Shown one piece after another: positions 11,642 to 23,464 of a DNA stretch of 64,000 bases. The position numbers were made by a program, and so were the translations under genes. This DNA comes from Piliocolobus tephrosceles. Lineage: Eukaryota > Chordata > Mammalia > Primates > Cercopithecidae. The notes beneath the pieces are model-generated. The model was given only the letters and a program-made list of their open reading frames with translations, was not told the DNA's origin and ran no database searches. Each line of letters starts with the position of its first letter. Position 1 is the first letter of the stretch. Location of the stretch: contig NC_045452.1 in assembly GCF_002776525.5 (NCBI RefSeq), positions 28,477,835 to 28,541,834 on the forward strand, in the 5' to 3' direction.

Positions 11642-11943
11642 ATTTTTATTTATTATTTTGAGATGGAGTCTCGCTCAGTCACCCAGGCTGGAGTGCAGTG
11701 GTGGGATCTCAGCTTACTGCACCCTCTGCCTTCTGGGTTCAAGTGATTCTCCTGCTTCAGCCTCCCGAGTAGCTGGGATTACAGGCCTGCATCTCCACAG
11801 TGGGCGAATTTTTGTATTTTTTTTAGTAGAGACGGGGTTTCACCACGTTGGCCAGACTGGTCTTGAACTCCTGACCTCAGGTGATCCGCCCGCCTCGGCC
11901 TCCCAAAGTGCTGGGATTACAAGCGTGAGCCACCTCACCCGGC
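11642..11943 (-). mobile_element. Alu, inverted
   Basis: The tail is tttttatttattattttgag, and the element ends cctcacccggcc. Full length with T-rich, ATT-interrupted tail. Confidence 0.95.
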
Positions 11944-13024
11944 CATATTTTCATTATTTTTAATAATGTAATGGGAACCTCTGGGCTAACCATCAAGCAG
12001 AAGCCAGCCTTGATACCCAGCATCCCACCAGCCCCTCCCCAGCTGCCCCAGGCCCGGCTCCTGCCCCAGCTCCGTGTGTCCTGTGCACTCCCTTCCCTGC
12101 CTGAGTCCACACTGTCACCTGCCGTAGCTCTGCCCACAGGCCATACCTGCCTGACGGGCCCCTCCTCCCTGCCCCTGTTTTTGTGGAAGGACAGGTGGAA
12201 GTGGGCGGGTAGGGGGGTGGGGTGGGTGATGATAAAGAGCATTCTATGCCAGGGCAGGAATGCAAGCACATGGGTGTGAAGGGCCAGGTGTGCTCAGAGA
12301 TCCTTGGCATTTGTGCGGTGGCGGGGGCAGCGGCCAGAGGAGGGCTGGGGTGGAGAGAGGCTCCTGGCCTTCTGGAGGGCCCTTGGTAGAGGAAGGGGCG
12401 TTGCCTGTGTGGGTGGTGAGGGACCTCTGGTCGGGGGGGCAGGTGTTTCAGGAGGCTTTGGGTACAGAGATGTCCAGGGGTAAAGCGGAGCTTGGTTTCA
12501 GGACAGTTGGCCCTGGCATCTGTCCTGCCCTGAGGAGCTAGGAGGGCCGGACTGGAGATGGAGGCTGGGGCTGTCCTGGTCCCGGGCGAGTTGGCATCTC
12601 CTAGGAGGGAGGGGAGGGTTGGTGCCCTGCAAGCCCAGTGGGGAGGGGGCAGCACGGGGAGCTGGGGCCGGGGGTCGGGGAGGGCGCCCCACATGTTCTG
12701 AAGCGCTTTGGAGTGGCTCCGGCCCAGCCAGCACTCTTTTAGTGTCTGTGGTTTGCCGCGCCTGTGTCCGCTGCTGGTAACCAGTGCATCGGGACCTGGG
12801 CCTTCTGACTGCACCAGGTTTGTTTCTGCTGCTCCGAGTGCAGTGCTCCGGCCCGACTCCTGCGGACTGTGTGGTCTGGCCTCGAGGCAAAGCAGTAGGG
12901 AAGTTGGGTCCGCACCCCAGCCCCACATGTGGTCCGGGGGAGAATGTGCCCTTCCCCTGGAGGCGCAGGGTGGGGAAGTGAAGTCAGTGGTAGGTGCCCA
13001 AGAAGGGCACGTTTTCTTTCTGTC
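11944..13024. other. Unique GC-rich stretch
   Basis: A 364-codon minus-strand open frame (11993-13087) covers it but starts inside an Alu and is low-complexity Pro/Ser/Ala-rich. Judged non-coding. Confidence 0.5.
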
Positions 13025-13320
13025 TTTTTTTTTTTTTTTGAGACGGAGTCTCGCTCTGTCTCCCAGGCTGGAGTGCGGTGGTGCCATCTCGGCTCACTGC
13101 AAGCTCCACCTCCTGGGTTCACGCCATTCTCCTGCCTCAGCCTCCTGAGTAGCTGGGACTACAGGCGCCCGCCACCTTGCCCGGCTAATTTTTTGTATTT
13201 TTAGTAGAGATGGAGTTTCACTGTGTTAGCCAGGATGGTCTCAGTCTCCTGACCTCGTGATCTGCCCGCCTTGGCCTCCCAGAGTTCTGGGATTACAGGC
13301 TTGAGCCACCGCACCCGGCC
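13025..13320 (-). mobile_element. Alu (AluY-like), inverted
   Basis: A T-run and gagacggagtctcgctctgt begin the element, which ends gcttgagccaccgcacccggcc-like. It carries the 'caagctccacctcctgggttcac' AluY-type block. Confidence 0.95.
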
Positions 13321-14701
13321 AGGGGCACGTTTTCAATCCCAGGGCAGGTGTGGGAGCTAACTGCAGATAGAGACCATGCAACACGGCAGGTCTCCACGCC
13401 ACAGGGCTCTGAAACAATCCAGGTGGGGACGTGGGGGAGATGGGCCACCGAGACTGTTGTTTAACTTGGCTGCCCCTGGACATAGTGCCTCTTCCGACTG
13501 TATTTTCCTGGGTTGTGAATCTCCCTGTAATGCCACAAAGGTCCCCCACCCAAAGGACTCTCATCCTGCAGCCCATGGGCCTGGCCCTGTGTCTGGAAAG
13601 GGGAGGTGGTGCCCTGATGTTCTGGGCCTGGTGGTCAGTAGGGACACGGGGGTGCAGAGGTGAGAGGATTCCACATTTTGAGAGAAAAACAGGCTCCCCT
13701 CAAGGCAGCTCAGTCCTAGGTGAGGTTGGCTTTGGGCACACCCATGGGAGTCCCCTCTTCCTGCCCTGAACCCTCTGAGCACCTGACCCCGCCCCCCACA
13801 GCCACCGGAACAGCCCTTTCCAGTTGCCCCTCCAAATCATCGCAGGGACCCCTGCAGCCAGTCAGGGGGCCAAGATTCAAACACCCAGAGAACCACAAGC
13901 CCAGGCCACACAGGCAAGTGACCGCATGGGCAGGTGAGCACCCCATCTGACAGGTACCAGGGTGATATGTGACTTGTCCAGGTCTCAGAGCCAGCCACTA
14001 AGCGAGGTCCTCCAGGTCCCTGGCCTTAACACCCAATGCTGTTTCTGTACCGTGGCCACCTTCCCAGCTCACCCAGGGAGGCTGAGGAGCGGGTGCTGGC
14101 CGAGGGGCTTGCAGAGGGTCAGAAAGAATCTGCTGTTCTGGTGGGACGGGCAGCCAGACCCTGGACGCTCTCTGTGCTGGAAGTGTCGCTTCAGTGTATT
14201 AGGATGGGTTCACTTTCTCATAATTCACTCTGTGGACACATTGTTGGAATCATTGTGCATTGTTCTGGATCAGCACCGTGACGGGAGGTCAGAGGGCTGC
14301 CTGGCGCAGTTTCTCTGCTGCCTGGATGGACCATGAGGACAAGGACTAGCTGGGCCCAGCCCCCTACTTCCCGTGGATAAGGACTCTGGCTGCTGGCTTG
14401 TGCCATCCGGAGATGGAGTCTCACCTGGTGAAATCACATTTATGAGGCTGATAGCCATCAGTTTCCACAGACGTAAGTGTGGCCAGGATGACAGATGTCA
14501 CCGGCAGCCCTTTCTGCGGGGTCCTGCAGGGACTCCAGGGCCATCTGGCCACAGGCCCGAAGTCTTTGTCACCGACCCTCTGTGGGTGGGTGCCGGTGCC
14601 CCCTGGGTGGTTGAGTGCTTGGCAGGGGCTGGAATGGTCTTTCTCTTCTCAGTTGAACCAGTTGATAGAATCATGTTTCCTTTTGGAATTTAGAGATTAG
14701 C
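13321..14701. other. Unique sequence between Alus
   Basis: There is weak MIR-like sequence near 13850 (aagattcaaacacccagag). Otherwise nothing is recognised. Confidence 0.4.
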
Positions 14702-15334
14702 CTTTTTTTTTTCTTTTTTTCTCTTTTTTGAGACGAAGTCTCATGTGCTCTGTTGCCCAGGCTGGAGTGCAATGGCACGATCTCACAATCTCAGTTCACT
14801 GCAATCTCCACCCCCTGCGTTCAAATGATTCTGCTGCCTCAGCCTCCTGAGTAGGTGGGACTACAGGCGCATGCCACCACACCCAGTTAATTTTTTTTTT
14901 TTTTTTTGAGACGGAGGCTCGCCCTGTCACCGGGCTGGGCTGGAGTGCAGTGGCCGGATCTCAGCTCACTGCAAGCTCCGCCTCCCAGGTTCCCGCCATT
15001 CTCCTGCCTCAGCCTCCGGAGTAGCTGGGACTACAGGCGTCCGCCACCTCGCCCGGCTAGTTTTTTGTATTTTTAATAGAGACGGGGTTTCACCGTGTTA
15101 GCCAGGATGGTCTTGATCTCTTGACCTCGTGATCCGCCCGTCTCGGCCTCCCAAAGTGCTGGGATTACAGGCTTGAGCCACCGCGCCCGGCCCCCAGTTA
15201 ATTTTTGTATTTTTAGTACAGATGGGATTTCACCATGTTGGCCAAGCTGGTCTTGAATTCCTGACCTCAGGTAATCCACTGGCCTCAGTTTCCCAAAGTG
15301 CTGGGATTACAGGTGTGAGCCACCATGCCCCGCC
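14702..15334 (-). mobile_element. Older Alu, inverted, split by a younger Alu
   Basis: The older element occupies 14702-14889 and 15193-15334. It starts with an interrupted T-run and ends caccatgccccgcc. The right and left parts join correctly if the inner element is removed. Confidence 0.9.
14890..15192 (-). mobile_element. Young Old World monkey AluY (AluYRa-like), nested
   Basis: It carries gccggatctcagctcac, cggctagttttttg and ggcttgagccaccg. The host sequence cccagttaattttt is repeated on both sides as the target-site duplication. It inserted into the older Alu in the same orientation. Confidence 0.92.
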
Positions 15335-15961
15335 GAGATTAGGCTTTAAAAGCAGCATTCTTTTGTCCTCTTGGGGCCTTTTTTCCACCTGTCACTGAGA
15401 CCTCCACTCCTTTGCGGAGCTTGGATGGCTGCAGGGCTGGCTCAGCTGCTGCCTCCAGGTGGAATCGGGAGCCACCCTTCTCAGCGTCCGTCCATCCATC
15501 CGTCAACCTGCTCGACTGGTTAAGCCAGGTCTCCACGCCTGCTTTCAATAAGTCCTGCCCTCCCCTGGGAATCTGCAGCCAGACCTTTGGGTCCCTTGAC
15601 GTGGAGGGTTGTAAAGTGGCTCAGCAGGAGTGAGAAGTTTCCTTGGCTGCTGGAGCCTTGCAGGTGCCAAGTGTGGGCCCTGGAGGTGGCATACAGACCA
15701 GCTCCTGCTCAGTGCCCCGTGTCCCTCCTGGCAGGCGGCATGCTACTGAGCAAGGCTGTTTTAAAGGGGGTTTGTTCAAGTTTGACATTCAGGAGGTAAG
15801 ATTTCCCCGAGGAGAAAATGCTATGAAGCCCCCAAAGGCGTATGGGGACGAGATGATGTGGTGAGTTGGAATCTTCTTTAGATCCAGAGAAACTTCACTG
15901 GGTGGTAGTTCCCTCTCCTTCTGTCTCTCTTGCTCAAGTTTCAGGGGATTTTCTGGCATGG
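15335..15961. other. Unique sequence, nothing recognised
   Basis: It contains a short tccgtccatccatccgtc run near 15487. Confidence 0.4.
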
Positions 15962-16272
15962 TTTTATTTATTTTATTTTATTTTATTTTTTGAGATGGAG
16001 TCTCGCTCTGTCGCCCAGGCTGGAGTGCAGTGGCGCCATCTTGGCTCACTGCAAGCTCCGCCTCCCGGGTTCACGCCATTCTCCTGCCTCAGCCTCCCGA
16101 GTAGGTGGGACCACAGGCGCCCGCCACCATACATGGCTAATTTTTTGTATTTTTAGTAGAGATGGGGTTTCACCATGTTAGCCAGGATAGTCTTGATCTC
16201 CTGGCCTCGTGATCCGCCCGTCTCAGCCTCCCGAAGTGCTGGGATTACAGGCGTGAGCCACTGCGCATGGCC
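15962..16272 (-). mobile_element. Alu (AluY-like), inverted, with target-site duplication
   Basis: The tail is a TTTTA microsatellite; the element ends cactgcgcatggcc. The flank ggcatggtttta is duplicated on both sides. Confidence 0.93.
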
Positions 16273-16480
16273 TCAGGCATGGTTTTAATTAGGAAAAAAA
16301 CAGGTACAGTTTGATTTGCAAGTTACCTTCTCAGGGCAAGTTTAGGTGACATGTAGGTTTGGTTTTGTTTTGTTTTGTTTTTACCATTATCTGCTGGTAG
16401 AACTTGCCTTTAGAACACTGTACAAGGTAGCATGTTCTGGTTGTATTTTTTTAGTCCATTAGGTTTTGGCATTGGTGGCC

Positions 16481-16781
16481 TTTTGTTTTGTTTTGTTTTT
16501 GAGACAGTCTTGCTCTGTCGCCCAAGCTGGAGTGCAGTCGCACAATCCCAGCTCACTGCAACCTCCACCTCCTGGGTTTAAGTGATTTCTGTGCCTCAGC
16601 CTCCTGAGTAGCTGGGATTACAGGTGCATACCACCACGCCTGGCTAATTCTTTGTATTTTTAGTAGAGATGGGGTTTCTCCATGTTGGCCAGGCTGGTCT
16701 CAAACTCGTGGCCTCAAGTGATCCGCCCACCTCAGCCTCCCAAAGGGATAAGATTACAGGTGTGAGCCACTGCACCTGGCC
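16481..16781 (-). mobile_element. Alu (AluS-like), inverted
   Basis: A TTTTG-rich tail precedes gagacagtcttgctctgtcg, and the element ends tgcacctggcc. A separate TTTTG run lies at about 16361-16382. Confidence 0.93.
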
Positions 16782-17824
16782 GGGTGGCGTTGTTTTGGTG
16801 AAAATTTAATGAGAATTCGAGCGACATGTTTGGGTGTCTTTTGCTGCTCTGATAAGTGGAGTGAGGGAGTGTCTGTGAAATGGAGAGCAAGAGGGAAGGG
16901 TGGATGGACTTGTCGTTTGCACCTCGGTGTTTGTTGCCAGAGGATTCTAATTGTGCAAGCCGTAAGACCATGTCCAGGATGAGTCCTGTCCTGGGGGCCC
17001 CTAAGTTGCTTTCTCTCCCACTTTGGAGAAAAGCAGTGCTGGTTGGTTACTGGCTTGATTTGCTGTGATTTGCTGACTGCCGGCTCCTAGCTCAGCCGTG
17101 GGTCTAGGTGGTAGCTTCTGGTTAGTTGAGGTATGTGGGGGTCTGCTTGGGGGAAGGAGCTTGTTGAGAAGGTGGGGAGACCCTGAGGTCAGACAGAGCC
17201 TGTGGTGCAGCTCCAGGCTCCTCGAGGGGCAAACGTATCTGAAATCAGAACTAGGAGCTGACGCTGCAAGTCAAGTCCTCAAACCCGTGCGGGCCAGCGG
17301 GGAAAGGCGGAGCTGGCCTTGTCTGGAGAGCACCCTTAGCAGCTACGTGGTGGGTTTCAGGCTGGGGCCGAAAGAAGGGGAACCGGGGGGGAGATGCATG
17401 GGAAAAGGGTAACGCGAGAGACAGGAGCCGCCCCACACCCAGAGGGCCAGGGTTGCGGGTGGCGGGCCTGTGAGCTCTTCTGGTGGCCTCTGGTGCCCAC
17501 CAGCTCAGTGCCGTGCAGCACCCCCCGAGGAGGATGTGGGTCCCAGGGAACTGTCTGACACAGAGGCAGTGATAGAGATGGAGGGTCGGATCAGGACATC
17601 CTGAGACCTTGACAGAATCCCTGGCACACAAGAAGTGGATTTTTGGAACCTTTGTCAACAGATGGGACCAATGGGGGGTCCAGATATTTCTGCTGTTGGC
17701 CCGTCCTGGGCACAAGCAGGCCCTGTGTGTGAGATTGCTTGCGTTGTCAGTTACGCAATTTGCAGATAGCTTGTGGCTTTTCAGACCTTGAGCTGGTCGT
17801 TTCATAGTTGTGCTTTTAGATACT
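16782..17824. other. Unique sequence, nothing recognised
   Basis: Open frames on both strands at 17098-17805 have no domain or splice support. Confidence 0.45.
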
Positions 17825-18134
17825 ATTTTTTTTTTTTTTTTTTAAGACAGAGTCTTACTCTTGTCCCCCAGGCTAGAGTATAGTGTCATGATCTTGGCTC
17901 ACTGCAACCTCTGCCTCCCGGGTTCAAGTGATTCTCCTGCCTTAGCCTCCTGAGTAGCTGGGATTACAGGCTCCTGCCACCACGCCGGGCTAATTTTTGT
18001 GTTGTTGTATTTCTAGTAGAGATGGGGTTTCACCCTGTTGGCCAGGCTGATCTCAAACTCCTGACCTCAGGTGACCCACCCACCTCGGCCTACCAAAATG
18101 CTGGAATTATAGGCGAGAGCCACCGTGCCCGGCT
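17825..18134 (-). mobile_element. Alu (AluS-like), inverted
   Basis: A T-run and aagacagagtcttactcttg begin the element, which ends caccgtgcccggc. Confidence 0.93.
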
Positions 18135-19366
18135 GATGCTAACTTTTTTGAGAATTAAAATTACCTAGTGAAAAATTACCTAGCAACCTGCATTTAATGT
18201 ATTAGCTCCATTCTCTGAAATGAGCATCTTGGTTCTGTCTGGAAGATGGAGATTGAAATGTTTCCACAAGTCAGCACCATGGAGCATGATGGCCCCACGT
18301 GCCCACGAGTTCCATGTTTGCTGTCGCTGGAGCAAAGGTGTGTTGTGAGGTGTGACTGCTTTTGCAGAAAAGTGACCGTCGGAAGGCTTTCCCCGCGTGG
18401 GGACTCCTTAGTCACAAGTCATTGAGAATCCCATATGTGTCTTGCCACCAGCGGCACTTTCTCCCCGTAGGATTGTCTGTAAAGTGGATGACTGTGAATC
18501 TGCTCTTACCTTAAAGCCACCAGGAAGCTTGCTGGTTATTTGTCAGAGGGTCCTGTGGAGAGTGGAAGAGTCTTTTAGTCATAAAAGTATTCTTCCTGAG
18601 GTGTCTGTCTTGGGAATCGACTGTTTTATGCCTTGACTTTTAAAGGCCGGTGACACCTGTGCCCTGCTGTGAGAGAATCACCTGCCTGTGACCAGTGCCT
18701 GCAGCTGTCACCTGGAGCTGTCACCCTGTTCCAGTGGTGGGACGTGGGCCACTGCTGAGGGTCTCCCAAAGCCCCAGCAGAGAGAGCATACAAAATAGAA
18801 AGGGCCCCCTACAGATTTGCTTAAGCAGAGGGGGGCTTTGCCAGCTTGGGGCCAGGGGCCTGCGGTGTGGAGCTGCTTGGGGTGCTCTGGCTGGGTCGCT
18901 GGTCTCCCCCTCCTTTGACGTGGTGCTTTTTCACCCTCCACGCCTCCTCCTACTTCCCTTGTGGCTTCACTCCCGTGATGAGACAGAGCATGTGACTGGC
19001 AGCCCCTCACCACGGGATGGGTCATTTCCGGTGGAGAGCAGGGTCCTTACCAAAAGAGAGACGGGAATGCTGAGTGGGGGAAGCACAGACAGTGCACAGG
19101 CAGGCATGGAGGAGACAGCGGAGCAAGGCGGCAGGTGCATCCTATACACTCAGGTGCTAAGCCCAGGTCCCAGCGCCCCTTACAGCCTGAAGCGATGGAG
19201 GACACTGGTGAGTCTTTGTGCCTCTGGGGTGTATTCATTGCTACTCGCTATTAGAAGTCAAAACTAAGAAATTTAAAAAGATTTATTTACTGAAATATGC
19301 AACTATAAATCTATTACATGTTTACATAAATAGCATATCTTTCTTTTTAAAAAAACCACTACTTGG
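18135..19366. other. Unique sequence, nothing recognised
   Basis: Moderate GC content, becoming AT-rich at 19260-19350. A 190-codon open frame (18695-19267) lacks coding signs. Confidence 0.45.
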
Positions 19367-19501
19367 GGCCAGGTGCAGTGGCTCACATCTGTAATCCCAG
19401 CACTTTGGGAGGCCAAGGTGGGCGGATCACAAGGTCAGGAGTTCAAGACCAGCTTGGCCAATATGGTGAAACCCTGTCTCTACTAAAAATACCAAAATTA
19501 G
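19367..19501 (+). mobile_element. Alu, left part, cut by an assembly gap
   Basis: It starts ggccaggtgcagtggctcac and breaks off at accaaaattag, after the left monomer. Confidence 0.9.
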
Positions 19502-19601
19502 NNNNNNNNNNNNNNNNNNNNNNNNNNNNNNNNNNNNNNNNNNNNNNNNNNNNNNNNNNNNNNNNNNNNNNNNNNNNNNNNNNNNNNNNNNNNNNNNNNN
19601 N
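19502..19601. other. Assembly gap, 100 N
   Basis: Exactly 100 N, the usual placeholder for a gap of unknown length. It lies between two Alus in the same orientation. Confidence 0.98.
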
Positions 19602-19867
19602 AGCACTTTGGGAGGCCGAGACGGGCGGATCACAAGGTCAGGAGATCGAGACCATCCTGGCTAACACGGTGAAACCCCGTCTCTACTAAAAATATAAAAA
19701 ACTAGCCGGGCGAGGTGGCGGGCACCTGTAGTCCCAGCTGCTCGGGAGGCTGAGGCAGGAGAATGGCGTGAAACCGGGAGGCGGAGATTGCAGTGAGCTG
19801 AGATCCAGCCATTGCACTCCAGCCTGGGCGACAGAGCGAGACTCCGTCTCAAAAAAAAAAAAAAAAA
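19602..19867 (+). mobile_element. Young AluY (AluYRa-like), 5' end lost in the gap
   Basis: It begins at agcactttgggaggccgaga. It carries aactagccgggcgaggtggc and gtgagctgagatccagcc, matching the Old World monkey form. It differs at many sites from the Alu on the other side of the gap. Confidence 0.9.
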
Positions 19868-20231
19868 TCACTGCTTAAAAAAAGAATTAGCAAAGAGGGG
19901 TGCCGACATTTTGCAGCTCTCCTCGGGGTCTCATTTGTCAGGAGACGGCTGGCTCACCTTGTCCTCTGTGACCCGTTGGCCGCCGCGTCACACCATGCAG
20001 CTGCCAGGGGGCAAGTGTGGGAAAGGTGAGCAGCATTTTCGGGTTATCACTGGAATAGTTTTGATCTTGTGGGTCCCCTGAAAGGAATCCCTAGGGTTCC
20101 TGGGCCACACTTTGAGAACCTCTGGTTTAGGTCTTAGGTAAGATTCTCTGCGATGTGAATTAGGGTGTTTTGGGTTTTCTGTTTTTATTTTAATTTTTCA
20201 TATTAAAATTTTTAATTTAATTAAAAAATTA
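19868..20231. other. Unique sequence, AT-rich at its end
   Basis: Nothing recognised. Confidence 0.4.
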
Positions 20232-20530
20232 GACCAGGTGTGGTGGTTCATGCCTGTAATCCCAGCACTTTGGGAGGCCAAGGTGGGAGGATCACCTGAG
20301 GTCAGGAGTTCAAGACCAGCCTGACCAACACGGTGAAACCCCATCTCTACTAAAAATACAAAAATTAGCCAGGCATGGTGGCATGTGCCTATGATCTCAG
20401 CCACTCAGGAGGCCGAGGCAGGAGAATCGCTTGAACCTGGGAGGCGGAGGTTGCAGTGAGGTGAGATTGCACTGCTGCACTCCAGCCTGGGCAATAAGAG
20501 TGAGACTCTGTCTCAGGAAAAAAAAAAAAA
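20232..20530 (+). mobile_element. Alu (AluS-like)
   Basis: It starts gaccaggtgtggtggttcat and ends in an A-run at about 20530. Confidence 0.93.
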
Positions 20531-20688
20531 TTAGCCAGACGTGGTGGCTCACACCTGTAGCCCTAGCTACTTGGGTGATTGAAGTGGGAGGATTCCTTAA
20601 GCCCAGGAGTTCAAGGTTGCAGTGAGCTGTGATTATGCCACTGCACTCCAGCCTGGGTGACAGAGCAAGGCCTTGTCTCTAAAAAAAA
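20531..20688 (+). mobile_element. Alu right-monomer fragment
   Basis: It runs from ttagccagacgtggtggctc to gtctctaaaaaaaa, following directly on the previous Alu tail. The internal gcagtgagctgtgattatgc suggests an AluJ or right-monomer origin. Confidence 0.75.
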
Positions 20689-21285
20689 CTTTTTTTCAAG
20701 TTAAAAAATTTAGTTTACTATAGAATAGTTGATGCCTTCAGGATTCCGAACTCACCATGGATCAAGGCTCCTGATGGCTTCAGCCCCTGGTTCCTGTCTC
20801 CAGAGGCCTCCGTCTGTCCTGCTTCCACGCCAGCCTTTCCTGGGCAGCTCTTGGGCACACTTCTATCTTTGTCTTTTTTCTCCTCTCCTCCTCCTCGTTT
20901 CCATAGACATGTGGCCAGGCACGTGCTGGCGAGGGACTGCGTCGGCGGTGCACTCTCCGTGGTGGTGCACACGGGTCCTCGCTCCTTGCTAGGCTGTGGG
21001 GCTGCGCTGTGGACTGTCCCCACGTGAGTGGATCCAGCCTTTTTGCTGTCATGAAAACGATGCTGCTGGGAGATGGCCTTGCCCTGCCACCATCGTGTGT
21101 GTGAGAGACTAGGAGAGCGCTCTGGAAGTTAAAGCGCCGTTTCGTTGGATATTGCAAAATTTCCCTCCATGCCACTCTCCACGTAGGACAGAGCTTGTGT
21201 CCCCTGACCCCACACCCACATGCTGTGCCTCTTTGCCAGTCTTTTGGGGAAGTGGTTTCTCAAGGCAGTTTAGTTTGTATTTATC
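20689..21285. other. Unique sequence, nothing recognised
   Basis: GC-rich in the middle. Minus-strand open frames are not supported as coding. Confidence 0.4.
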
Positions 21286-21569
21286 AGCTGGACATGGTGA
21301 CTGATACCTGTAACCCCAACACTTTGGGAGACCCTGTTGTCCAGGAGTTCGGGACCAGCGTGGGTAACATGGCAAAACCCTGTCTTTACAAAAAGTACAA
21401 AAATTAGCCGGGCATGGTGGCGTGCACCTGTAGTCTCAGCAACTCGGGAGGCTGAGGCAGGAGGATCACTGAGCCTGGGAGGTCGAGATTGTGGTTAGCT
21501 GTGATCGTACCACTGCACTCCAGCCTGGGCGACAGAACGAGACTCTGTCTCAAAAAAAAAAAAAAAAAA
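21286..21569 (+). mobile_element. Alu, diverged, with target-site duplication
   Basis: It starts agctggacatggtgactgat and ends in a 17-base A-run. The flank ttgtatttatc/ttgtatttctc is repeated. Confidence 0.9.
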
Positions 21570-22680
21570 TTGTATTTCTCTCATTATAAGTAAAGGTTAA
21601 TCATCTTTTCATATGTTTAAGAGCTGTTTGTTTTTCCTTTATCTTTTGTCCATTTTTCTCTTTTTTTTTTTTTGAGACAGAGTCTCTGTCTCCCAGGCTG
21701 GAGTGCAGTGGCACAATCTCGACTCACTGCAACCTCCGCCTCTTGGGTTCAAGCAATTCTTCTGCCTCAGCCTCCTGAGTAGCTGGGCCTACAGGCATGC
21801 ATCACCACGCCTGGCTACTTTTTGTATTTTTAGTAGAGATGGGGTTTTACCATGTTGGCCAGACTGGTCTCAAACTCCTGACCTCGCTATCTGCCTGCCT
21901 TGGCCTACCGAAGTGCTGGGATTACAGGCATGAGCCACCACACCTGGCCTCTTGTCTATTTTTCTATTGGAATGTTTATCCATGGCAGGCAAATGAATTC
22001 TTCGTGATGTGTGTTGAAATGTTTTTTTCCCCACGTTATCATTTATATCTGACTGCTTACGGAGGTTTTTGCCTTGCAAACATTTGTTTTTAACATAATG
22101 TAGCTTCTCTTTTATTGTGTTCCTTGTCTTGCTGGGACAGACCTTGTCCGGTCCCAAGGTTATGAGTGCCCCTCCAGGGCCACCTTTGCTACATTCGTGC
22201 TTTCCCTGTTCTGCATTCAAATCTTTGGTCCAATTTGAATTTATTTTGGGAAGGTGTGAGGTGTGGAGCCTGCCTTATCTTTTTCTAGGTAGCTTCCTAG
22301 ATGTGCCACCGTGGTTGATGGAGTGATTTATCTCATGCCTTCCTATTAAAATGCCTCATATTACGATTGGGTCTGAGTCTGTTTTTGTACCTTCTCGTGG
22401 CTCTGTTGTCTGTTCATGCACCATTAACATGTTTCGAACATGGCTGCTGCCCCATTGCGTTTGCGTGGCAGGGCTGGCAGGCTGGCCTCCCCCCATCAAT
22501 CTGGCTTTTCAGGATTTTCCTGGCTATTTGGCTTGTTTATTTTTCCCCATAAACCTTAGATCCAGATTGTCTTGGTTCTTCTAAAATCTGTTGTTTTTCT
22601 TTTGAGGGAAATTACATTCAATTTGTAGATTTTCAAAGAGAGAATTGGTTTTCTCTCTCTCTCTGTATAAATCGTGGTAA
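21570..22680 (-). repeat. Old L1 ORF2/3' debris, interrupted by an Alu
   Basis: The blocks gttaatcatcttttcatatg, ccttgtcttgctgggac and caaatctttggtccaatttg, together with the later 'tttttgtaccttctcgtggc' block, resemble antisense L1M sequence. Divergence is high, so the boundaries are approximate. Confidence 0.5.
21660..21949 (-). mobile_element. Alu (AluS-like), inverted, with target-site duplication
   Basis: A T-run and gagacagagtctctgtctcc begin the element, which ends cacacctggcc. The flank cttttgtccatttttct recurs after it as ctcttgtctatttttct. Confidence 0.93.
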
Positions 22681-22980
22681 AATAGACAAAACACAATGTA
22701 CCGTCTTAACCATTTCTGAGTGTGTCATTTAGTGGCATTAAACACATTCACACTGTTCTGCAACCGTCACTACCATTCATCCCCAGGACGTTTGATCTTC
22801 TGCAACCGAAACTCCACACCCACGGAGCGCTGACTCTCCAGAGCCTCTCCTCACCCCTGACACCCCCCATTCCACTTCCTGTCTCTGTGCATTTCACTCC
22901 TTTGGGGACTGCAGATAAGTGGAATCTCAGTGTCTGTCTGTTTATGACTTCCTCCTTTCACAAAGCAGAATATCCTGTAG

Positions 22981-23192
22981 GTTCTCCCGGGTTCTGGCAC
23001 CATAGTGTCCTCTGGGTTCGCCCGGGTTCTGGCACCATAGCGTCCTCTGGGTTCGCCCGGGTTCTGGCNNNNNNNNNNGTCCTCTGGGTTCGCCCGGGTT
23101 CTGGCGCCATAGTGTCCTCTGGGTTCGCCCGGGTTCTGGCACCAAAATGTCTTCTGGGTTCACTCGGGTTGTGTTGTCATATTGTCCTCTGG
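22981..23192 (+). repeat. 35-bp minisatellite, about six units, with a 10-N gap
   Basis: Units of the form gttcgcccgggttctggcac + catagtgtcctctgg start at 22981, 23016, 23051, 23088, 23123 and 23158. The period is 35 except across the N run. The unit looks derived from the host L1 block that normally reads like aatgtcctcaaggttcatcc. Confidence 0.9.
23069..23078. other. Assembly gap, 10 N, inside a minisatellite
   Basis: The N run replaces part of one 35-bp unit; spacing across it is 37 instead of 35. Confidence 0.97.
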
Positions 23193-23464
23193 GTGTGCAA
23201 TACCTCTTGGAGACCTTGCTTTTAGTTCTTTCCCAGAAGTGGGATCGCTGGATTATACGGTAGTTCTATTTTTCATAGTTTGCAGAACCTCCATACGGTG
23301 TTCTACAGCAGCGGCACCATTTTACACCCCACCAACAGTGTACAAGGGTTCAGTTTCTCCCCATCCTCGCCAACACTTGTTGTTTTCTGAGTTTTTGATC
23401 ATGGCCGTCCTAATGGGTGTGAAGGGGTCTCTTCTTGTGGTTTGGTTTGCATTTCTCTTGGTGA

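Noticed and set aside
11993..13087. 364-codon minus-strand open frame
   Set aside because: It starts inside an inverted Alu, is Pro/Ser/Ala-rich without domains, and a run of this length is not surprising in this much GC-rich sequence.
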